Origin: Desulfobulbus rhabdoformis
GTDB taxonomy: Bacteria > Desulfobacterota > Desulfobulbia > Desulfobulbales > Desulfobulbaceae
Assembly: GCF_016919065.1 (NCBI RefSeq)
Contig: NZ_JAFFQA010000047.1
Span: 1-38,117, forward strand
Direction of reading: 5' to 3'
DNA: 38,117 nt
The position numbers and the translations under genes were made by a program. This document shows, piece by piece, positions 25,408-34,173 of the stretch (within the stretch, counting starts at the first letter, position 1; each line of letters opens with the position of its first letter). A model generated the notes under the pieces. The model saw nothing but the letters and a program-made list of their open reading frames with translations. It searched no databases and had not been told where the DNA came from.

Positions 25408-27333
25408 ATGAGAAACCTGAACGATGGTTTAACGATGGAGGAGAACCAGGAATGCAAACTGGCCAAGTATTGCCTGGATAACGCATCGATTTGCATCTTT
25501 CGAGCAAATCAGGAGGGCCGCATCGTTTATGCGAACCGTTACGCTTGTGATGCACTCGGATATTCCCATTCTGAACTGTTGCAATTATCGGTCTTTGACA
25601 TTGACTCTAGTGCTAGGCCGGAAATTTGGGCCGCCATGTGGCAGAAGTTATGTGAAGAAGGTTCCGTTACTGCCGAGAGCGAACATATACGAAAAGATGG
25701 GTCCGTTTTTCCAATAGATATAACCGTAACATTGATTGAAATTGATGACCAACTCTTCTCGATGGCCATCACAAAAGATATCAGCGAACGAAAGCAGCTT
25801 GATGATTTCTTGCACCTGTTTCAGTTCATATTCGATAAAGCTCCGCTCAGCATTTATCTTATAAAAGATGGGGGAGAGATCGCTTTCGTCAACGAATACG
25901 CCAGCCGCTCTTTAGGATATACCAAAGAAGAAATCTCCAGGATGAGCGTAGCGGATATTGATCGGGGATATCCAGCAGGTGGGGCCGAACAAATTTGGAC
26001 CAGGCAGAAGCAGACAAGACTTCTGGAAACCTTTGAAACCGTGCATCGAAAAAAAGATGGCACCGAATTTCCTATAGAGATTAACGGGATAGCATTGGAA
26101 TTCAATGGCAGCCTGTACAGCGTTTCCTTTTGCCAAGACATTTCCGAAAGGAAAAGGGCCGAAGAAGAAAGGCTTAAAATGGAATTGCATTTGCGCGAGT
26201 CTCAAAAGATGGAGTCACTGGGGACGTTAGCCGGTGGAATAGCCCATGATTTCAACAATATTTTGGGCGCAATCGTAGGCTATGCAGAGTTAACTCGTAT
26301 TCAATGCCAAGAAGATTCGAAGCTTGAAAACTATGTCTCTCAAATTTCCAGGGCAGGCAATCGCGCGGCGGAATTGGTGAAACAAATTTTATGGTTCAGC
26401 CGTCAGGGACTTGAGGAGAAAAAACCGCTTGAAACAAGCCGCGTTTTCAAGGAAGCTTTGAAGCTTATCGAGGCCACTTTGCCCGCAAATATTGAAATTA
26501 TAACAAAAATTTCACCTGATCTTCCTGCTATATTGGGCAATGAAACGCAGATACATCAAATTGTCATGAATCTTTGCACTAACGCCTACCATGCCATGAA
26601 GAAATCGAGCGGCACATTGGGGGTCAGCCTTATTGCGGTAACTATTCAGGAGCACGACATCAGCAGCTTTCCTGATGTAACTCCCGGCAATTATATCAAT
26701 CTTTTGGTCAGCGATGATGGTTGCGGTATTCCACCGGAAGTAATGAATCGGATTTTTGAACCGTATTTTACGACAAAGGCCGTGGGAGAAGGAACTGGAC
26801 TCGGATTGTCAACCGTGCATGGCATTGTCAAGAACCACGGTGGCTACATTCAAGCCCAGAGTGAGGTAGGATTCGGAACAACCTTTAATCTGTTATTCCC
26901 TGTTGCTGAGTCTGAGGCAGTCATTGAAACGAGTGAAAAAGATTTGCTTCCAACGGGAAATGAAACCATCCTCTTGGTTGATGACGAAAAAGCATTGATT
27001 GATCTCGGACGAGATCTGCTGGAGAGGCTAGGGTACCGGGTGGAAACTAGGGCAAGTTCCATTGATGCCATCGAGGCATTTAAGGTCAATCCGCAGAAAT
27101 ACGACCTCATTCTCAGCGACATAACCATGCCCAAAATGACAGGGGATGAGTTGGCGCGGCACATAAAAGCTATTCAACCGGACATACCTATCATTTTATG
27201 CAGTGGCTTCAGTAATCGAATTGACGAGCTAACCTTGGAAATTCTTGGCGTAAATGCCATACTTATGAAGCCAATAATTTATTCAGAATTGGCCTATACC
27301 ATTCGTCAGGTTCTGGATAAACACCGTCAATGA
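25408..27333 (+). CDS. PAS-PAS hybrid histidine kinase
   Basis: A 641-residue sensor with no transmembrane segment, so probably cytoplasmic. Two PAS domains (about 15-130 and 140-255, each ending ITKDISERK or FCQDISERK) precede the HisKA box GGIAHDFNN with His280. The ATPase domain follows (N-box MNLCTNAYHAM, G1 DDGCGIP, G2 GTGLGLSTVHGI). A receiver domain (about 515-635) has the acidic pair DDE and phospho-acceptor Asp571 in LSDITMPK. No output gene or separate response regulator is adjacent. ATG 25408 follows GGGGA. The final five codons and the stop overlap recombinase-derived sequence at 27317-27400 read in another frame, so its C-terminus may have been altered by insertion. Confidence 0.92.
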   Translation: MRNLNDGLTMEENQECKLAKYCLDNASICIFRANQEGRIVYANRYACDALGYSHSELLQLSVFDIDSSARPEIWAAMWQKLCEEGSVTAESEHIRKDGSVFPIDITVTLIEIDDQLFSMAITKDISERKQLDDFLHLFQFIFDKAPLSIYLIKDGGEIAFVNEYASRSLGYTKEEISRMSVADIDRGYPAGGAEQIWTRQKQTRLLETFETVHRKKDGTEFPIEINGIALEFNGSLYSVSFCQDISERKRAEEERLKMELHLRESQKMESLGTLAGGIAHDFNNILGAIVGYAELTRIQCQEDSKLENYVSQISRAGNRAAELVKQILWFSRQGLEEKKPLETSRVFKEALKLIEATLPANIEIITKISPDLPAILGNETQIHQIVMNLCTNAYHAMKKSSGTLGVSLIAVTIQEHDISSFPDVTPGNYINLLVSDDGCGIPPEVMNRIFEPYFTTKAVGEGTGLGLSTVHGIVKNHGGYIQAQSEVGFGTTFNLLFPVAESEAVIETSEKDLLPTGNETILLVDDEKALIDLGRDLLERLGYRVETRASSIDAIEAFKVNPQKYDLILSDITMPKMTGDELARHIKAIQPDIPIILCSGFSNRIDELTLEILGVNAILMKPIIYSELAYTIRQVLDKHRQ

Positions 27334-27400
27334 TATGCGGTTTTGCCTGGATACCCATCTCGTCCCTTGATTCGGTAATTCTCAGCCGAAACAGTTGACA
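27317..27400 (+). pseudogene. Relic of a tyrosine recombinase core-binding domain
   Basis: Translated in the frame offset from the kinase, the 28 codons read INTVNDMRFCLDTHLVP, a stop, then FGNSQPKQLT. They align with residues of the recombinase at 1621-1704 at 24 of 28 positions, and about 83 percent of bases match. Most differences are at third codon positions, so the source was a functional paralogue. An in-frame TGA replaces a Trp codon. It overlaps the end of the kinase gene. Confidence 0.75.
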
Positions 27401-27439
27401 GAGGTGAGCCCACGTTTGAGCACCATTTGTACCTCTTTA

Positions 27440-27632
27440 GGGTGTCTTGAATAATTAGATTTTTCAATCAAGGCCAGATAAGCGCAGACTTCGAGGATTG
27501 CGCAAAATTTTACCGCAGGCATATATATGATATCGGAGTCTTCGCTTACCTCTGAGGATAAAATTTTAAGCATGACGAGGTAAGCGTCAGACTCCGGGAG
27601 ATTGGCAGAAAAAGCAATTATTCAAGATGCCC
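27440..27632 (-). mobile_element. MITE-like inverted-repeat element, copy 4 (193 bp, longest)
   Basis: It is in opposite orientation to the other three copies. Read on the minus strand it starts GGGCATCTTGAATAATT and ends AATTATTCAAGACACCC. It contains the full set of internal parts: two direct and one inverted copy of the GRAGTCT..CGCTTAYCT segment and the AAAATTTTATCC/GGTAAAATTTT arms. Flanks read TTTA and TTCA on the plus strand. It lies between two convergent genes (kinase and TPR gene) and could terminate transcription from both sides. Confidence 0.8.
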
Positions 27633-27645
27633 TTCAAGCCCCCCT

Positions 27646-29982
27646 TTATTTGGGTGTATTAGCAAATACCTTCTTTTGTTCCTGAACTTTCTCGATATAC
27701 GCAAGGTTCTCCATTGCGGCCTGGACCTGCCCTTCCTTTCCTTTGCCAGAGGCGATGACCGCCCCAAAACTTCCAGCTGCACGCTCGTACAGTTTTTTCT
27801 TCATGGCTGAATAGGCTGCTTTCATTAGAATGTCTGGGTTCACCTCTGGACTGAGATCGGCTGCCTGCTCATAGGAATTGCAGCTTTCCTCATAGCGGTG
27901 CAGGGCATAGTAGATATCTCCAAGAGCCTCTATGTTTTCAACAGTCTTTTCCTGTGCAGCCATCTTAAGAGCAGTCTTGAGAGCTTCATCATACAGCCTG
28001 CCGCTCTGGTAGATATCCACCAGGTGTCCCAGCTGTTCGGTGGTCGGGTTCCTGCCGATGGTGCGGGTATAAAAACGGGCTGATTGTTGAGGAACACCGG
28101 CAAGGAGGTATAACCTACTGAGATCCTCTACGTGCTTCTTTTCATCTGGCTCAAAATGACGAACAATTTCCTTGGCGGCAACCGCATCCACATAATCACC
28201 CTGTTGCAGGGCAAACCAGACCGCCAGTTTCCAGGACTTGACCTGGGACGGGTACCTTGCCAGTGTCCGAGCCAGTACTTTCTTCGCCTCTTGTGTCTTA
28301 CCCAACTCGACACAGTTTTTGACCAGCGAACTCATCCATGAGTATTTGGGTTCCTTGTCCGCAACCAGGATCTTTAACAATGGATACGACTTTCCCGGTT
28401 CCTGCAGGCTCAGCCAGAGCACCACTCCGCGATAGCGCAGTTGATTGGAGACTTCTTTACCAGCAAGGTTGGTCCGTTGCATAACAGATCTGGCTTCCCG
28501 TTCTCGGTTTGCATCCAGAAGAACAGATGCCAGGTCTACCAGCCACACTTGCTCGACCTTTTTAGCGGCAACACTCTTTTTTAACAGCGCAATGGTCTTG
28601 TTCAGCTTGCCTTCAACCCGCCACAGCATACCGGCCCGGTGATAGAGTTTCCCCTCGCCGGAGATATTTGCCGCACGCTCCATATAGGTGGCACCCTTGA
28701 CATAATTTTCCTTGAGCAACCACGCATTGGACAGGGCCACCAACCACTGTTTTTTGGGTTTTTGCAGATCAGCCAGAGGGCTAAGCAGTTTTATTGCACG
28801 CTCAGCCTGCTTGAGCTGAAGTCTCAACGTACCGGCCTGGTAGATATGGTCAGGTTTCTTACTGATGGATGCGGCTTTTTCCATGGCATTGGCAGCCTTT
28901 GCTATCTTATCCTTCATCAACCAGGCTTGCGCTATGGCCACAAACCAATCAGCCTTAGGAGGTTGGACGCTTGCAAGGCGGAGGAGAGGTTGTAACGCCT
29001 TGTCCGGCTTTTCGGCTTGCAGCCACAGCACCCCGCAGTTGTAGAGGTACCCTGGAGCGGGTTCGATCTCTATGACACGCTCAAAGGTAAGCGCGGCATT
29101 GGCATGTTGGTTGAGTGTGTTGTAAACGGCGGCCAGGAGCAGAAGCCAGTTCTTCTCCGGGGTCTTTTTTTTTGTCAGGATCTTAAGCAGAGGAAGAGCT
29201 CGTTTAGGTTTTTCCAGCTCATTCCACAGATAGGAGGCATGAAAGAGCAGTTCCGGGTTGTTTTGCACTCTGGCGGCTTTCTCCATAGCCTCTGCCGTCT
29301 CCTTCGTCTTCTTTAAAGCCTGAAGCGCTTCGGATAAACCAAGCAGCCATTCCTCTTTGGGAGTTTTTCTTTTGCTTAATCTTTGCAGGATGACCAGAGC
29401 CTTTTTAGGTTTTTCAGCTTCCAGCCAGAGCATAGCGCTTTGATAGAGGAGATCATCATCCTTTGATAATTGAACGGCCTTATCCATGGCTAAGGCACTG
29501 TGCAGCATTGCCTGAATCCTCTTGTTTTTCTCCTGCCGTTTCCCTTTGGAGTACCTGCTGCCGCTCTCCTGCCAGGCGAGGGAGAGGAGGTGCCAACCAT
29601 CTTTATACCTGGGGGCAATCTCCACGGTTTTTTTCAGGTTGGTGATTGCATCATTGGTGTGTCCCGCCTTATATGCAAAATACCCCAGTTCATAATAAAG
29701 AAGAGGATGGGTCTCTGCAGGATGCGCAGATGCATAGGCGTTAAGTACGGCTTGAGCCTTTCTAAATTGCCCTTTATCAGAAAGCGATTCCGCCTTGCCA
29801 AGCGCTGTGTGCAATGCCGGAGGCGGCTCTTTAAATTCCTTGATGCCGTTTTTTAAATCATGGGCATGAACCAAAGAGTGCAGTGCAAAAAAAGCCCCTA
29901 TGGAGAACCCTAGCAATCGTAGGAGTGGGTGCATTTGTCGGTATCGCTTTTTCGGTTTCTGTATAATATTGAATAATTTCAC
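27646..29982 (-). CDS. TPR-repeat protein of the Ton operon
   Basis: A 778-residue protein. An N-terminal membrane or signal segment (about 20-40, LLRLLGFSIGAFFALHSLVHA) is followed almost entirely by tetratricopeptide-like helices. In the middle, units of about 68 residues recur, each with a P-x3-W-L start, an AA-x-MEKAA helix and LWLQ-x2-KP-x2-A-x2-LL. It is the last gene of the Ton-motor operon, starting at GTG 29982 two bases after the TonB stop. TPR proteins at this position are a known part of this gene order (DUF3450-ExbB-ExbB-ExbD-TonB-TPR). They probably act as a periplasmic scaffold between motor and receptors. The exact role is unproven. Confidence 0.83.
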   Translation of the reverse strand: MKLFNIIQKPKKRYRQMHPLLRLLGFSIGAFFALHSLVHAHDLKNGIKEFKEPPPALHTALGKAESLSDKGQFRKAQAVLNAYASAHPAETHPLLYYELGYFAYKAGHTNDAITNLKKTVEIAPRYKDGWHLLSLAWQESGSRYSKGKRQEKNKRIQAMLHSALAMDKAVQLSKDDDLLYQSAMLWLEAEKPKKALVILQRLSKRKTPKEEWLLGLSEALQALKKTKETAEAMEKAARVQNNPELLFHASYLWNELEKPKRALPLLKILTKKKTPEKNWLLLLAAVYNTLNQHANAALTFERVIEIEPAPGYLYNCGVLWLQAEKPDKALQPLLRLASVQPPKADWFVAIAQAWLMKDKIAKAANAMEKAASISKKPDHIYQAGTLRLQLKQAERAIKLLSPLADLQKPKKQWLVALSNAWLLKENYVKGATYMERAANISGEGKLYHRAGMLWRVEGKLNKTIALLKKSVAAKKVEQVWLVDLASVLLDANREREARSVMQRTNLAGKEVSNQLRYRGVVLWLSLQEPGKSYPLLKILVADKEPKYSWMSSLVKNCVELGKTQEAKKVLARTLARYPSQVKSWKLAVWFALQQGDYVDAVAAKEIVRHFEPDEKKHVEDLSRLYLLAGVPQQSARFYTRTIGRNPTTEQLGHLVDIYQSGRLYDEALKTALKMAAQEKTVENIEALGDIYYALHRYEESCNSYEQAADLSPEVNPDILMKAAYSAMKKKLYERAAGSFGAVIASGKGKEGQVQAAMENLAYIEKVQEQKKVFANTPK

Positions 29983-29984
29983 GT

Positions 29985-30713
29985 CTAATCCAGCTTGAAT
30001 TGAATAGTGGTCTCAACCCAGGTCTCCACCGCACGACCATCCTTGATTGCCGGTTTGAATTTCCAGTTCTTCACCGTTTTCTGTACCGCCTGATCAAATT
30101 CCCCTGGCGGTTTTGATTCAAGGATCTTGAACATCTCGGCCCTGCCGGATTTATTGACCAGAAATCGAATGCGAACAGCGCCCTCAACGCCTAACCGCTT
30201 GGCCCTGTATGGATACATGGGCTGGGTTGTGGCCACGGCTTGGGGCATCTTATCCACTTCATCTGGATTGAACCGGGTTTGTGGAGGCCCATGTTTGGGC
30301 AGGCCTGGCAGGGGGGCCTTACGCAGCGTCCTGGTATAATTCTGGGCGGAAATTTTCACTCCTTTCACACCCAGGCCGGTCAGGCTTGGCATTTGAACTC
30401 TGTTCTCATACCCGGTTGTCAAAGATTCATACGAGGTCTGTGGTGGCTCGATCTCCGGCATGGCCATCTCCGGTGGCTCGATCTCCGGTGGCTCCGGTTC
30501 TTCTGGCTCAGGAGGTGGTTCCGGTTCCTCTTCCAGCTCCTCAGTCTCCAGTTGTTCTTCTTGCATGGCAATAAGCCGTACCTTGTCCAGACTGAGCCGT
30601 TCTGCATCAAAAGAGGTTTGTCGCAGGAGTGTGGGGGCAAGAGCAAGTATCAAGAGGCCTGCAATAAAGCCAGCTGCCGTCAGCAGGCTGTTTCTGAAAA
30701 ATAGCCCTTTCAT
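29985..30713 (-). CDS. tonB: TonB energy transducer
   Basis: A 242-residue TonB. An N-terminal transmembrane anchor (about 8-28) is followed by an acidic proline-rich spacer at about 50-95 (repeated EPE/PPE) that spans the periplasm. The C-terminal TonB domain (about 155-242) includes QPMYPYRAKRLGVEGAVRIRF and WKFKPAIKDGRAVETWV. It transmits energy from ExbB/ExbD to TonB-dependent receptors, here presumably those at 6601 and 36830. I place the start at ATG 30713, one base after the ExbD stop; the longer frame to 30758 overlaps ExbD. Confidence 0.9.
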   Translation of the reverse strand: MKGLFFRNSLLTAAGFIAGLLILALAPTLLRQTSFDAERLSLDKVRLIAMQEEQLETEELEEEPEPPPEPEEPEPPEIEPPEMAMPEIEPPQTSYESLTTGYENRVQMPSLTGLGVKGVKISAQNYTRTLRKAPLPGLPKHGPPQTRFNPDEVDKMPQAVATTQPMYPYRAKRLGVEGAVRIRFLVNKSGRAEMFKILESKPPGEFDQAVQKTVKNWKFKPAIKDGRAVETWVETTIQFKLD

Positions 30714-30714
30714 A

Positions 30715-31146
30715 TCATGTCTTCGGCTTGGTGGCTGAAACGGCAATATTCTCAGCACCGGCTAGGCGGCACTGGTCCAGCACTGCGATCAGTTTGGAAG
30801 TAGGGCAGTCGCCATCCGCATCGATGATCACACCGCCGTCAGAATTTTCCGTGAGAAAGATTTCAACCAACCCTCGAACCCTTCTGAGTTCAACAGCGTC
30901 CCGATTGATGAAGACACTCCCTTCAGGGGTAATGCCGATGATCATACCTGTGGCTTCTTTCATCTCTGCAGAAGCCGCCTCCGGACGGTTGACCTCAACC
31001 CCGGATTCTTTGACAAAACTTGCGGTTACCAGAAAGAAGATCAACAGGATAAAGATCATGTCGATCAAGGGCATCATGTCTATTTCAACGTCAGATCGGT
31101 CGAGTTCCAGCCCGAAGGCCCCTCTGGATGATCCTATCTTATTCAT
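30715..31146 (-). CDS. exbD: ExbD-family Ton-motor protein
   Basis: A 143-residue protein. One transmembrane helix sits near residues 25-45, with the conserved Asp in MMPLIDMIFILLIFFLVTASF. A small periplasmic domain ends IDADGDCPTSKLIAVLDQCRLAGAENIAVSAT. It works with ExbB in proton-driven energisation of TonB. The start ATG 31146 overlaps the ExbB stop (ATGA). Confidence 0.92.
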   Translation of the reverse strand: MNKIGSSRGAFGLELDRSDVEIDMMPLIDMIFILLIFFLVTASFVKESGVEVNRPEAASAEMKEATGMIIGITPEGSVFINRDAVELRRVRGLVEIFLTENSDGGVIIDADGDCPTSKLIAVLDQCRLAGAENIAVSATKPKT

Positions 31147-31760
31147 ATTTCACATTCCTTTTCCAACCATTGCACAATCCCACGCTGAAAAACGAGAAGA
31201 TCCCGCTGGATATTGTTGGCCTTTTTTTTCAGTACCTGACCGATAAAAATCCCCGGTATGGCCACCAGCAGCCCCGCCTGGGTCGTAATCATCGCTTCCC
31301 GAATACCGGATGCCATGGCCTGCGCATTGCCCATGCCATACATACCGATGACCTTGAAGGTCTCAACCATCCCGGACACCGTTCCAAACAAACCAAGCAG
31401 TGGAGCAACCGCAGCCAGGATAATGATGGTTGGAATATATTTCTGGATCGCTCCGGTTTGCTTTCTGATAGCCGCATCAAGCAGCAATTTATCGGCATTC
31501 CGGTTATGGGAACGGGTACCATTGCAGTTGGCCATAAATTGATTGATCGCTTGAGCCCGGGGGCTGTTTGAGGGGATCGCTCTCCCGGATTGTAAGCAAG
31601 TCATTGCTTCACTCAGAGGCAACTGATTTCGGCTCGTCCTCCATACCCAATCCGCTTTCATGACAATCAACCCCCAGAGCCAGCCGGATACGAGAAAGAT
31701 GGGGATCATCACCGGTCCGCCAATCTCTATCAGTATCCAAAGGTTTTTAAGTATTTCCAT
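31143..31760 (-). CDS. exbB: ExbB/TolQ/MotA-family Ton-motor protein
   Basis: A 205-residue three-helix protein. The hallmark LAAVAPLLGLFGTVSGMVETFKVIGMYGMGNAQAMASGIREAMITTQAGLLVAIPGIF (about 115-172) is complete. It forms the proton channel with ExbD. It lies 3 bp after the larger ExbB-like gene and overlaps the ExbD start. The operon has two ExbB-type proteins, this standard one and a fused version upstream. Confidence 0.92.
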   Translation of the reverse strand: MEILKNLWILIEIGGPVMIPIFLVSGWLWGLIVMKADWVWRTSRNQLPLSEAMTCLQSGRAIPSNSPRAQAINQFMANCNGTRSHNRNADKLLLDAAIRKQTGAIQKYIPTIIILAAVAPLLGLFGTVSGMVETFKVIGMYGMGNAQAMASGIREAMITTQAGLLVAIPGIFIGQVLKKKANNIQRDLLVFQRGIVQWLEKECEI

Positions 31761-31763
31761 GGG

Positions 31764-33164
31764 TTATGCTCGAATGCCATTCTGCTTTAAGAGAGCTCCC
31801 ATCAGGGCGATCCCTTTTTCTTCCATATCGCGGGCCAGGTTTTTCACCCTGCCGCCAAGAAAAGAGGCAACCATCATGATGGGGATGGCCACGGCAAGGC
31901 CAACCTGGGTTGTTACCATGGCCTCGGAGATGCCGCCTGCCATGAGCCTGGGGTCACCGGTACCGTGGGTGGTGATAACCTGAAAGGTATTGATCATCCC
32001 GGTAACCGTGCCGAGCAAGCCCAGAAGCGGTGCCACCGCGGCCAGCACCTTGAGTGCTCCGATAAATCGCTCAAGCCTGGGGATCTGGGTCAGGATGGCC
32101 TCGGACATGACACTCTCAATGATTTCCTGCTTCTCGTTTTTATGCTCAAGCCCGGCCATGAGGACTTTGCCTGTGGGCCTGTTCTTGTGTGGCTGGGTCG
32201 TTTCCAGTGCTGCATCAAAATCACCTCGGAAAACCAGCTCTGTTACCTTGGTCATCAGGGCATCGGTATTGGAGCGAACCTTGGAGAGAAAAAACACCCG
32301 TTCAAGAGCGATGATTACTGCAGCGAGCCCCACCAGCAGGATCGGGATGACCAGCACCCCGCCACTTTTCAGCCGGTCTTTAAGGGTGGTTTTTCTGGAA
32401 AGCTGACTAATGGCAACCCCACCGGAAATGTCCACGGGGGTTACGTTTTGTTCCTGGGCATAAAAGGAGTTGATAGCCCTGGAGGTAAAAAATCCCGGAT
32501 CACCGCTCATAAGCAGTCGCTTGGAACCAGGACTGAAGGTGAGAAAGCCGTTGTTTTCATCTGTTACGAACAGAGCTCCCATATGACCAAATCGTATAAT
32601 ATCTGCCATCCGGTCTTCACCGCTGCGATCAAGAACCTTGCCCTGGTATCGAACATTATGCTTCCCCACTTCGATATCATCAAAATACATATCAAGCAGA
32701 TGGGTCATGTCTTCCAAATCAAAGACCCGCTTACTGGTAATGTAGTGGTTCAGGTGATCCAGCCGTTTGGATTCCTGGCTTGAATAGGGAGAGCGTTCTG
32801 CTAGGCTGAGAAAGTTGCGGATATGGTCGAGAAAGATGTTGTCCAGCTCTTCCTTGCTGGCCAGGCGGGTGGAGATCTCATGTTGTAGCTTGTCCCTCTC
32901 CTCAGCCAGGGTTTTCACCTCTGCCTTGTCCGTATCCAGAAGCGTCTGCTCTGTGGTTACATCGTTGTTGAGGAGAGAAATTTTACGCAAGAGCTGCTGA
33001 CGTTTTTGCTCAATCTGACTGTTCTGTTTTCTCTGTTCCGAGACAGCCTGGTTGTGTCGTTTACTCGCATCTCCGGCAGCGGTGTTGATATTCTGGGCAG
33101 CCATGCTTGTCCCGCAGAAGAGCAGGAGGGAGAAAACCCCCAGAGAAATTTTTTGAAAGATCAT
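31764..33164 (-). CDS. Long ExbB/MotA-family protein with periplasmic coiled coil
   Basis: A 466-residue protein. A signal sequence (about 1-23) leads into a charged coiled coil at about 35-110 and a periplasmic domain to about 260. A C-terminal MotA/TolQ/ExbB domain (about 270-466) has the motif LAAVAPLLGLLGTVTGMINTFQVITTHGTGDPRLMAGGISEAMVTTQVGLAVAIPIMM. It is the standard partner of the DUF3450 protein upstream. The pair is thought to extend the Ton motor into the periplasm. Its ATG overlaps the DUF3450 stop (ATGA at 33161-33164). Confidence 0.88.
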   Translation of the reverse strand: MIFQKISLGVFSLLLFCGTSMAAQNINTAAGDASKRHNQAVSEQRKQNSQIEQKRQQLLRKISLLNNDVTTEQTLLDTDKAEVKTLAEERDKLQHEISTRLASKEELDNIFLDHIRNFLSLAERSPYSSQESKRLDHLNHYITSKRVFDLEDMTHLLDMYFDDIEVGKHNVRYQGKVLDRSGEDRMADIIRFGHMGALFVTDENNGFLTFSPGSKRLLMSGDPGFFTSRAINSFYAQEQNVTPVDISGGVAISQLSRKTTLKDRLKSGGVLVIPILLVGLAAVIIALERVFFLSKVRSNTDALMTKVTELVFRGDFDAALETTQPHKNRPTGKVLMAGLEHKNEKQEIIESVMSEAILTQIPRLERFIGALKVLAAVAPLLGLLGTVTGMINTFQVITTHGTGDPRLMAGGISEAMVTTQVGLAVAIPIMMVASFLGGRVKNLARDMEEKGIALMGALLKQNGIRA

Positions 33165-33979
33165 TGTGCTGCCGCCCCCTGTCGCTCTAGTGTAGTTGGC
33201 TGCGCAAGCGGTAATTTGCTTAAGCCAACCAGTCGGATTCCTTCCGCCATCTCGATAGCTTCATGGATGGATGCGATGTCCTCTTCTATTGCCGTCCATT
33301 TTGAGGTGGGGACATCCCACTGATACGCTTTTTCGCTGTCCAGGGTCATGGCGTAGAGGCCTACCCGGCCCACCTGGAGCATCTTTACTCTTCGCCCCTT
33401 TCCATTGATCTCAATTTCATCCTCCTGCACCTTGACCTGGTGACCAAGATCCACCTCACGCGCTGTAGCGTCGAGAACTACCCTGGTTTTATCCAGCAGG
33501 CCCATGTCATAATCATTGAGGACCGTCCTGGCATGATGGAGGAATTTACGCCGTTGTGTGAGGTCGCATGGTCTGTCTGTGTCGACGACAGTCTGGAGTT
33601 TTTCCAGGTTTTTTTCCAGGATTGGCAGGAGCTCCATGTTTACCGCTTTCATGGCCTCGGCCCGTTCCTTGAGCCCGATTATTTTTTCACTCAGGTCATC
33701 TTTGTATATAGAAAGTTTCTTCCGCTGCCACCGGGTATGATCCAGCAGGTGCTCCAGATCCTCAATTTCCTCAAGAAGTCGATGCTCTTCCTCAACCCAG
33801 GACTCGAGGTTAGCCTGGGATGTAATGGATACTTCAACTGCTTTTTCAGAGGTGTCATGTACCTCTGTTGCACTGGCGGCTAAGGATATCTGCGGCATAA
33901 GCAGCACCCCGAAGCACAGTGTCAATGACAATAAATCCTGTAAAAAAAGATAGGATTTGCCTGGTTGTTTATTTTTCAC
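33161..33979 (-). CDS. DUF3450-family periplasmic coiled-coil protein
   Basis: A 272-residue protein. A signal peptide (about 1-35, ending SLAASA) leads into a long coiled coil at about 55-130 (VEEEHRLLEEIEDLEHLLDHTRWQRKKL...). A C-terminal domain has GRVGLYAMTLDSEKAYQWD and a WTAIEEDI segment. This matches DUF3450, found upstream of fused ExbB genes in TonB systems of Proteobacteria and Desulfobacterota. The start is GTG 33979, overlapping the stop of the small gene before it (GTGA). Its exact role is unknown; it probably contacts the coiled coil of the next protein. Confidence 0.85.
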   Translation of the reverse strand: MKNKQPGKSYLFLQDLLSLTLCFGVLLMPQISLAASATEVHDTSEKAVEVSITSQANLESWVEEEHRLLEEIEDLEHLLDHTRWQRKKLSIYKDDLSEKIIGLKERAEAMKAVNMELLPILEKNLEKLQTVVDTDRPCDLTQRRKFLHHARTVLNDYDMGLLDKTRVVLDATAREVDLGHQVKVQEDEIEINGKGRRVKMLQVGRVGLYAMTLDSEKAYQWDVPTSKWTAIEEDIASIHEAIEMAEGIRLVGLSKLPLAQPTTLERQGAAAQ

Positions 33980-34173
33980 CCTTTCACCTCTTCGTTTTCA
34001 AAAACTACTTTGGTAATACAGCCCTGCCATATATTAGAGAAACAATTCTCCAGCTGTTCACGAATCCACTCTCGCCGTTCATGGCTTTCAAACTGATCGA
34101 TGAGAATATCAACCTCGGTTATCCGGGGGGGACATTGGTCCGTAGGAGTTTCGTTAAAAATAGTCGCCCTCAC
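33976..34173 (-). CDS. 65-aa small protein heading the Ton operon
   Basis: GTG 34173 is preceded by AGGGAGAGG at a good distance and encodes 65 residues beginning RATIFNETPTDQCPPRITEVD and ending WQGCITKVVFENEEVKG. The stop overlaps the GTG start of the DUF3450 gene, as most neighbouring gene pairs of the operon also overlap or abut. That makes it likely to be translated. A mid region with FESHERREWIREQLENCF is helical. The upstream frame to 34278 looks non-coding. I do not recognise the family. Confidence 0.6.
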   Translation of the reverse strand: MRATIFNETPTDQCPPRITEVDILIDQFESHERREWIREQLENCFSNIWQGCITKVVFENEEVKG

